17,921 nucleotides of DNA, from contig JADHZB010000848.1 of assembly GCA_015657535.1 (NCBI GenBank), positions 1 to 17,921 on the forward strand, in the 5' to 3' direction. A program made the position numbers and the translations under genes. Origin of the DNA: Nephromyces sp. MM_2019 (taxonomy: Eukaryota > Apicomplexa > Aconoidasida > Nephromycida). Within the stretch, counting starts at the first letter, position 1, and each line of letters begins with the position of its first letter. Positions 1-8,479 of this stretch are shown in pieces. The notes beneath the pieces are model-generated. The model did not search any database. It saw only the letters and a program-made list of their open reading frames with translations, and was not told the DNA's origin.

Positions 1-41
<41 letters not shown>

Positions 42-54
42 GTGTGTGTGTGTA
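1..54. repeat. (TG)n microsatellite at the window edge
   Basis: An almost pure TG dinucleotide run with one interruption (GC at 36-37) opens the window. It passes into TA-rich sequence (55-240). Open frames through it encode only Cys-Val repeats and are not genes. Confidence 0.97.
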
Positions 55-369
55 TATAAATGTATTTATTTATATATATATAGATATATGTGTATGTATA
101 CAGTGTATTTCGATATCTTATGTATATGCTATTGTGTGCTATATATGTAAAATAAGCATTTTTGTATGTGATGTATATATATATATGTGTGTATGCTAAG
201 TATGTATATATATATATTATTATTTTATATTGCAAAATTTTGAGTGTATGAATAAAATTACACACGATCTTCAAATTTTATGTGTGCACATCCCCACACA
301 CATGCACATACAGACATACACTCACATATACACACACACACACATATTTTAATTATTTATTTCCTCCAG
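55..369 (+). other. Upstream/intron sequence of gene 1
   Basis: This is TA- and TG-rich DNA followed by a CA tract (about 285-343) and a pyrimidine-rich acceptor ending in CTCCAG at 369. The only protein-like stretch is the short candidate exon at 248-283, listed separately. The rest looks non-coding. Confidence 0.6.
248..283 (+). CDS. Candidate first coding exon of gene 1
   Basis: An ATG followed by twelve open codons (M N K I T H D L Q I L C) ends before GTGCAC, a possible donor. Phase 0 matches the next exon at 370. Adding it gives a model of 434 residues with no frame break. The donor is weak and the exon is short, so a further upstream exon outside the window is equally possible. Confidence 0.27.
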
Positions 370-988
370 TTGAAGAAACATATCAAACCAAGGGATATGG
401 CCACTCTATTGAGTTCATTTCAAAAACTGCGAATTTTTGATGAAAATTTGTTTAATTATTTTGCTGTTGAATTAAGTACAAATCTTCACCAAATCCCAAT
501 GGTACACACACACACACACACACACAACATGCACAATTACACACAATTTACACACATTCATTCTATAAAAATCTTTCAGTTTATACGCACACTATACCCA
601 AACTAACTACCTTAATCATGATACACACAAGCACTCACTTAACCTCCTATATACATTCATATATTACACATTACACACACACACTCCACATATATTCTCC
701 GCATACATTATACACACACATGCTACACACCACACATCCATACTACACATATACCTATACTAGATTCACACCCATATTACACATATACCCATACACACAC
801 ACACACAACATATATATACACACACACACAATACACACTCACACACACAATATATACATACACACACACAACATATATATACACAGACACACAATACATA
901 CTCACACACAATATATACTTACACACAATATATATACACACACACACACAATACATACACACACAATACACACACACACACGCACACA

Positions 989-1019
<31 letters not shown>

Positions 1020-1027
1020 ACATACAC

Positions 1028-1059
<32 letters not shown>

Positions 1060-3069
1060 ACACACCACCCACACACACACACAATATATACACCACACAC
1101 ACACACACAATATATACACACACACAGCCATTATTAGCTAAAACATTGTCTGCCTACGGTAAATCAAATTACCACCACGGGGCCCTCCTGGCTGCCGCCA
1201 ATTTCGAAATTGCCAACCGCCACGACGAAATAAATTCACCCATCGATTTTGCAATTTTAATTAACGCTCTTTCCAAATTACAGGTGTGTAGTGTGTGTGT
1301 GTATGTGTGTGTGTGTATGTGTGTGTATGTGTGTGTGTGTGTATGTGTGTATGTGTATGTGTGTGTGTGTATGTGTGTCTGTGTATGTGTGTCTGTGTAT
1401 GTGTGTCTGTGTATGTGTGTATGTGTGTCTGTGTGTGTATGTGTGTCTGTGTGTATGTGTATGTGTGTCTGTGTGTGTGTGTGTGTGTCTGTGTGTCTGT
1501 GTCTGTGTGTATGTGTCTGTGTCTGTGTATCTGTGTGTGTATATATATATATGTATTAAGCTTGATTTTTAGTATGAATCAAATCATCGATTACTCTGAA
1601 TAATACCAAATAGATGCGTCTCTATATAATCTATATTTTTGTATTTAATATTTTATACATATTTTTACACATATTTACACTTGTATAATTCGTTTTCCAA
1701 TATATATATATATACATAAATGGTGTGTAAAATTGTGTAGGCATATGATAAGGCTCTATTTGATAAACTTTCTACACACCTCCTCTATTTAATTCAAACA
1801 CGTTCATTTCATATCCGGGAAATATCTGTCATTGCAAATGCCTTTTCAAAAGTGAATCATTACGATCGAATTGTATTCAATACAATATCAGGTATATTAA
1901 TACACACACAAATATATATAGTTATATGTATACATCATACCCCACCACACATACACCACCATACCCCATAATACACACATACACCCCCATACCCCATAAT
2001 ACACACATATACCACCACACCCCATAATACACACACACACATACACCACCACACCCCATAATACACACATATACCACCACACCCCATAATACACACACAC
2101 ACATACACCACCACACCCCATAATACACACATATACCACCACACCCCATAATACACACACACACACACACCACCACACCCCATAATACACACACACACAT
2201 ACACCACCACACCCCATAATACACACACACACATACACCACCACACCCCATAACACACACATACACATACACCACCACACCCCATAATACACACACACAC
2301 ACACACCACCACACCCCATAATACACACACATACACATACACCACCACACCCCATAACACACACATACACTATCACACCCCATCACACATCAAACCCTCC
2401 CAACCGTCTCTGTGTGTGTGTGTGTGTGTAGAAAAACTCCCTTTAGATATACCCCATGCAACAGCCTTAGAAATTTCACTTCTTTTGAAGGCGTTTATTC
2501 GCGTGGGCCATTCGACGGAAATTTGGCGAACGACGGCGCTCACAAACGCCGTCAAGGCCGTACATTTTATGGGCCCCCAAGAAATGTGTAACTCTGCCTA
2601 TGCATTTGGTAGTATTAAAGAAATTATACAGGATGATGATAAGCCCCTTATTCATCAATTTTACACACACATTGCGTATGTTATGGTGTGGAGGAAGAGG
2701 GGGTGTGTGGAAGGGGTTGGGGGAGTGGATATAGTGGGGGATGGGGTGGTGGTTTGTGTGTATTTTATGTGTATTTTATATATCTGTATGCGTGTATTTT
2801 ATATATGTGTAGATCTGTATGTGTGTATTTTATATATGTGTATATCTGTATGTGTGTATTTTATATATGTGTATATCTGTATGTGTGTATTTTATATATG
2901 TGTATATCTGTATGTGTGTATTTTATATATGTGTATATCTGTATGTGTCTATTTTATATATGTGTATATCTGTATATGTGTATGTGTGTGCTTGTGTGTA
3001 TTTTATGTATCTGTTAGTTTGTGTGTGTGTATGTATGTTTATCTTGTGTGCGTATGATATTAACATTGT

Positions 3070-3100
<31 letters not shown>

Positions 3101-4961
3101 TTCACATAATAGTGAGAGATTTGCTTTACTCAATTCGTTGGCCAACACACAACAAATCATCTCATTACTCCAAACCTTTGGTCGTTGGCTTGTGTGTGTA
3201 CCTGTTGAACCTCTCTCAAAATTCATATCAACTCTACACACACACTTGAAACAAGGCTCTTCATCCGACAATACTATACAGAATTCAAATACACACATTA
3301 CACACATCAACAACGATTTTACAATAGATATCTCTCTTGGCTTAATCTACTCTCTTTGCAGTATATTATCCAATTTCTACCCCAATGAACCTACTAAACT
3401 CATCAAACCTACACACCATTTATTGTCTAACCTTATTACACACATTCATGCCCTTCAACAGTATAACCAAATTGATATATATCTCTTAGTGAGAGCCATT
3501 GATGCAGTTTATCGTTGCAGGTAATTTTACATATTAAGTGATAGTGTTTTTATTTACACACTAAGCGATAGTGTTTTTATTTACACACTCAATGATCATG
3601 TTTTTATTTACACACTAAGCGACAGTGTTTTTGTTTACACACTAAGCGATAGTGTTTTTATTTACACACTCAATGATCATGTTTTTATTTACACACTCAA
3701 TGATCATGTTTTTATTTACACACTAAGCGATAGTGTTGTTATTTATACATTAAGTTATATTCACTTGTTACACACTTTGTGATTGAGTTGTTATTTACAC
3801 ACTGAGTTATTTAAACACTAAGTTATATAGACTTGTTATTTACACACACACTTACATATATATTCATGGTTTACACACTAATATATGTATATTAACCGTT
3901 TGGTAATCATAACCATAAGCTAAGGATTCTTACACACATATATAGTTAAAACTATAATTTTTCTATATATACTCTTTATCTTTTGTTCTACATACACTTG
4001 GTTACCTTATTATGTTGTGTGTGTGTGTGTATGTGTGCATACTACATATATAATCTCTTGGTAACACACACTTTTTGTGTGTAAATATGTTATAAATCAC
4101 AAATTTTATATAGGTGTCTTGACCGTCATTTACTTAAAGAATTCATCCCTTTTATTATGATCTTACACACACATCTAGATAGCCACTCTTCATCTACCCT
4201 TTACAACATCTACATAGGCTCAGGTGTGTACACACATTTCACTAAGTATACTCATATATCTCACACACACACCCCTATATATCACACTTCATCTACTTGT
4301 GTGCCTTGGTGTATATATATTTCTATGTGTATATGGTTTACATGTATCTGTATTTGTTGTGTGTGTGATTTACATGTTTATGTACATGTGTATATATGTA
4401 CTTATACTATTATTTCTTGTGTACTTTTGTGCCTTTTGTTTGTGTGTGTGAGTATGTGTATATATTGGTTTATGTATGTGTGAGTATGTGTATATATCGG
4501 TTTATGTATGTGTGAGTATGTGTATATATCGGTTTATGTATGTGTGAGTATGTGTATATATCGGTTTATGCATGTGTGAGTATGTGTACATATTGGTTTA
4601 TGTGTGTGTGAGTATGTGTACATATCGGTTTATGTGTGTGAGTATGTGTATATATCGGTTTATGTATGTGTGAGTATGTGTATATATTGGTTTATGCATG
4701 TGTGAGTATGTGTACATATCGGTTTATGTGTGTGTGAGTATGTGTACATATCGGTTTATGTATGTGTGAGTATGTGTATATATTGGTTTATGTATGTGTG
4801 AGTATGTGTACATATCGGTTTATGTGTGTGTGAGTATGTGTACATATCGGTTTATGTGTGTGAGTATGTGTACATATCGGTTTATGTGTGTGTATATGTG
4901 TGTAGGTTATCAATCCGATGAAGACTTATTACAAGGATTAAAATCAAAAACAACAGATTAA
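370..4961 (+). CDS. Helical-repeat protein, RAP/OPR-like (putative organelle RNA-binding)
   Basis: Exons joined in phase: 370-501, 1128-1283, 1741-1891, 2432-about 2687, 3113-3520, 4114-4223, 4906-4961 (TAA), giving 422 residues without the candidate exon at 248. The product is built from degenerate helical units of about 36-38 residues with the pattern LLxAFxKxxxxDxxLFxxL. Examples are [39 protein letters not shown] and [20 protein letters not shown]. Such units are typical of the alpha-solenoid part of apicomplexan RAP/FAST-kinase-like and OPR-type proteins, which act on mitochondrial or plastid RNA. That role is inferred by resemblance, and I see no carboxy-terminal RAP domain. Splice sites are mostly clear (for example TTGCAG|GTAATT at 3520). 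The weakest junction is 2687/3113: donors at 2680, 2686 or 2688 and acceptors at 3112 or 3116 can each be combined in frame. Five of the six introns exceed 400 bp and all carry repeats. The 5' end is uncertain. Confidence 0.68.
502..1127 (+). repeat. Intron 1 of gene 1: CA-rich array
   Basis: The intron starts GTACACACAC and ends ACACACAG, so the CA tract touches both splice sites. The second half is dominated by (CA)n interspersed with AATATATA. Long Thr-His frames on this strand and Cys-Val frames on the other are repeat translations. The first 300 bp is less regular but still ACACAC-rich. Confidence 0.85.
1284..1740 (+). repeat. Intron 2 of gene 1: TG-rich array
   Basis: The donor is GTGTGTAG inside a TG tract. 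An imperfect array of TGTGTATG and TGTGTCTG units runs to about 1545. AT-rich DNA then leads to the acceptor TTGTGTAG at 1740. No protein-like frame is present apart from Cys-Val repeats. Confidence 0.85.
1935..2390 (+). repeat. Intron 3 of gene 1: 28/34-bp minisatellite
   Basis: About fourteen units contain the core CACCCCATAATACACAC preceded by ACCACC. CCCC anchors fall at 1964, 1992, 2020, 2054, 2082, 2116, 2144, 2178, 2212, 2246, 2280, 2314 and 2350. Spacing is 28 or 34 bp, with one 36. Length changes come from the number of CA pairs. The acceptor at 2431 follows a separate (TG)n tract (2411-2429). Confidence 0.93.
2755..3010 (+). repeat. Intron 4 of gene 1: 31-bp minisatellite
   Basis: About seven copies of a 31-bp unit have the core TGTGTGTATTTTATATATG followed by TGTATATCTGTA. 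Aligned units start at 2821, 2852, 2883 and 2914. Because 31 is not a multiple of three and the unit lacks stops, all three forward frames stay open; the resulting Cys/Tyr/Ile-rich ORFs are artefacts. A (TA)n tract (about 3078-3100) precedes the acceptor. Confidence 0.93.
3526..3745 (+). repeat. Intron 5 of gene 1: 27-bp minisatellite with two unit types
   Basis: Eight tandem 27-bp units share TTTACACACT...GTTTTTA, with GTG or ATG anchors at 3544, 3571, 3598, 3625, 3652, 3679, 3706 and 3733. Type A carries AAGCGATAGT in the middle and type B carries CAATGATCAT. The order is A A B A' A B B A. Degenerate copies continue to about 3850. Confidence 0.93.
4441..4897 (+). repeat. Intron 6 of gene 1: 32-bp minisatellite
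   Basis: About fourteen units contain TGTGTGAGTATGTGTA, then TATATCGG or CATATCGG, then TTTATG. The GAGTATG anchors at 4450, 4482, 4514, 4546, 4578 and 4610 show a 32-bp period, with occasional 30-bp units. The array runs straight into the TGTGTGTAG acceptor of the last exon at 4905. Confidence 0.93.
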
Positions 4962-5085
4962 ATCATAACCAATAATTTGTGTGTAATGCTATTATAATAG
5001 ATAATCTAACTTATCTTATTTCTCTAATTATTTTTTATTATTTACTTTTTTTACACACACAATCCCCTTCATTAACAATTCTTAG

Positions 5086-5231
5086 CCATCTGGGGGGCTT
5101 CGATTTATACTCACACACACACACACACACACAATAAACTCTGCGTAATTATTTTTGATGAATTCTTACACACGACACATAAAATCTTCTTTGAAAAGTA
5201 TTTTATATATCCTACACATCTATGTTTATAG
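5086..5231 (+). CDS. Possible alternative last exon or orphan ORF
   Basis: An acceptor-like ATTCTTAG at 5085 is followed by an open frame to TAG at 5229-5231. It reads IWGASIY, a Thr-His run from the CA tract, then LCVIIFDEFLHTTHKIFFEK and FIYPTHLCL. The non-repeat part looks more like coding than background. It starts with two bases of a split codon, so it could be spliced directly from the donor at 4223 in place of exon 4906-4961. I do not recognise a domain. It may be chance. Confidence 0.25.
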
Positions 5232-5438
5232 TCAATTTTATATATGTGTAAAATGAGCCAAATACTCTCTTTCTGCACACACACAGCAAAATATACACAT
5301 ATATATATATATATATATATATAGCTGCCCCAACTATTCAATTAAACACTTTATTATTTCCTAGTTGTCACTCTCTCCATTTCTCCACCACTAGTTACAG
5401 CACATTATAGCTACAGTTCATTACAAACAGAAATTTCA

Positions 5439-5439
<1 letters not shown>

Positions 5440-5495
<56 letters not shown>

Positions 5496-5530
5496 ACACA
5501 CACACACACACTACACACATACACACACCA
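5440..5530. repeat. (CA)n microsatellite
   Basis: Roughly 54 bp of uninterrupted CA is followed by a degenerate CCACACA/CTACACAC tail. It lies 3' of the Kazal gene. Confidence 0.95.
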
Positions 5531-5831
5531 CACATACATCACATAGATGCTTAACCTTCCCATAGCCACTTAATTTATGTATGGGAGTTACACACCAACC
5601 CCATTTCTGTCAAAATAAAAGATCTTTATATATTTAGTAATATGTTTTACACACCTCCCCATTATTAACTATTAAATGGATTGAGTTTTACACACGTACG
5701 TGTAACTGTCATGAGTATATCAAGATAATATACGTGTGGATAAAATTGATTTTGTGTATATACACACAATAGTTTTACTAGTATTGTTTGTTATTTTTAT
5801 GTCTAATTAGGTTTACTCTTACATCTCCTAT

Positions 5832-8008
5832 TTATATATCAGATGGGTACGGTGTTTCAGGTGTGTACAGTGTATCCATATCATATGTGTGCATATCAGG
5901 GCTATCCATTTCGGTGTTATATATCTCAGGTGTGTATATTTCGGGTGTGTGCATGTCAAACCAATCACCATAGGTAGCTTTAACTTCATAGTTAGCATTT
6001 GAATTGTGTGTGGCTTGTTCTCCATTATAAATGTGTGTATCTTCATCATGTACATCATAGAATAATTCATGTTCCATTGTGTTTAAGGGATCATACACAT
6101 CTATGTTTGGGTGTTTATCTAGATGTGTGTAATCTTCACTCATATGTGTAAACTCATCGAATTCAGCACCAAATTTTTGTGGGTCAAATTCATTAATATT
6201 TTGATATTCTTTAGCTGGTAACTCACTATGTGTGACACTGTTATTATCCTGCGTTTCATGCATATATTGTGTGTAGGTATCTTCAATTTCATCTACACTG
6301 TGTGTATCTGTGATATCCATATTAAACTCAAAATCAGGCTCATTAAGTTCTGTATACCAATCCTCATCTTCCTTATCACATGGCCCATATTTTTTGATCT
6401 CTATATGCTCATTTCTTATACACGCCATCATCTCCATTTGACACACATTTTGATATGTTTTACCATCCATCCCACACACCTTATTCACATGCCTCGAACA
6501 TACCCTATTCATACATTCAGTTTTTATACTTGTGTGTGCTTCGGGGAAGGGCTCTGTGTTTGTGTGTATTTCTGGGGTACTCTCTGCTTTTAAGTGCGTT
6601 TCTGGGATACTCCCTGCTTTTATGTGTGTTTCTGGAGCAATTTCTTTGTGTGTGTAGGTTTCTGAAGCATTTTCTGTAATTGTGTGTGTTTCTGGGGATC
6701 CCTCTGTTTGTGTGTGTACCTCTGGAGCATTTTCTGTTGTTGCCTGTGTTTCTGGGGAACCCTCTGTCAATGTGTGTGTTTCTGTAGCACTATCTGTTTG
6801 TGTGTGTACTTCTGGGGCATCTTCTGAAGTTGTGTGTACATCATTGGTATTCTCTGTAGCTGTGTGTGTTTCTGGTGTACCCTCTGAATATATGTCTGCA
6901 TCTATTCCCTCATTGTTAACTGTGTGTGTATCTTCATCTACCTCACTATTGGCCATCTGGGATAATGTCTGATTATATAAACCTTCTCTATGCATTGTGT
7001 GTAACATACCAAATGGATATCTTGCAGGCGTGACATCGTATTTTTTGGGGATATTTATACTAGTCATTTTCTGGGCCATATCATGCACACTCATATCCAT
7101 GGCTTGGCTGATATTTTTATGGTAATCTTTTGATAATGATTTCTTCATATTATATGTGCCCTAATAAATTTTATGTGTGCAATTCATAATTTAAAAGGGT
7201 TAGTGTAATTGTGTGTGAAAATTTAGTATTACCTTCATATCCTCAACAGCCGTGTCCTCAGAACCTTTACTATCATTCTCTATAAATTTAGTTATAATTA
7301 TATACAGATATAAATTAATAAATAACTTTTGACAATCTTATACAATTACCTATTTAGATATAAGCAAAATGTTTTAAGAACTTTTTGAAACAACTTACAT
7401 ATACACACTAACACTTTTAATTAATACAAACTGAACATATATCCCATGTATACATATTTGATATATAAGATTCTTTGTCTATTAAAGGTAACACAACTAC
7501 ATACTCATATATCATTATACTCTCATCATACTCACACAAGCACACATTTTACGATACTATAATGTCATACACACACAGACAAACAGCTTACGACACTATA
7601 ATCTCACACATATTACACACACACACACACACACACGCACCTTTGAGCACTACATTTTCAACTTCCTGATTGAATGGTTGTGGGGTAGTAGTTGTTGATA
7701 TATATTCAGCTGGCTCAGGTATATCAAATTGCTCAGGTTTTGGATAATATGGGAGATTTGGGTCACACACACTGCCATAAGTGATTACTTTTAAACGTGG
7801 GTTTTGACATAAGGCTTTTTCATACTCACACACACTCCTATATGTTGACATATTTGATGCACATATTAACTCCTCTGTAGTTGTTTCAGGGCACTTCCAA
7901 TTACAGCGGTCTACATATACATATAATTGTGATATTTATTGTATTTTATATACCATATACACATATTTAAGCATATACATACACATCATGAAGTATATAT
8001 ATATATAT

Positions 8009-8039
<31 letters not shown>

Positions 8040-8442
8040 GATAAATTATTACTCATTGGGTGTGTAGGTGGAAATAATACATCTCGACGGCCCTGCCATC
8101 TCTCTTGCCTCATCAACACATTTTTACCAAGCTCTTTAACTCTTACATTTATTGCTTGTTTTACTAATTTAATTTATTAGATATATGTGTGTGAATATAT
8201 AACAAGGTGTTTATAGTGTATAATGTTTAGTGTGTTGGTGAAGTTTTACTATTTAAATACATATTTATATATATATATATATAGAGAGAGAGACCTACAC
8301 AAATCTAGCAAAATTGATGACTTACTATATAAATGTATGTTAGTTATATATGAAGACATACATATGCACAAATATAATTTGTGTATATATAAGTTTGTTA
8401 TTAAAATTCTAGCTGATTGTCTTTCAGTATTGATTAGTTTAA

Positions 8443-8479
<37 letters not shown>

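Larger units (their letters stand above)
4962..5831. other. Convergent intergenic region
   Basis: The 3' ends of gene 1 and the Kazal gene face each other here. The region is AT-rich with CA tracts at 5112-5132 and 5440-5530, and a (TA)n run near 5297-5322. One protein-like stretch (5086-5231) is listed separately. No other gene is supported. Confidence 0.7.

Noticed and set aside
777..1131. Minus-strand Cys-Val ORFs over gene 1 intron 1
   Set aside because: They are translations of CA/TG repeats with no other composition, lying inside a spliced intron.
1897..2386. Three overlapping minus-strand ORFs of 143-159 residues
   Set aside because: All three frames are open because the 28/34-bp minisatellite lacks stops on that strand. 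The products are the same repeat read in different frames.
1526..2390. Regularly spaced repeats resembling a CRISPR array
   Set aside because: Units are tandem with no unique spacers, and the context is a spliced eukaryotic gene.
2688..3109. Cys/Tyr/Ile/Val-rich ORFs that look like membrane proteins
   Set aside because: They are produced by the 31-bp minisatellite, which stays open in every forward frame; this is an intron.
5111..5341. Minus-strand 76-residue ORF in the intergenic region
   Set aside because: It consists of TA- and CA-repeat translations at both ends. The plus-strand reading of the same DNA is more protein-like.
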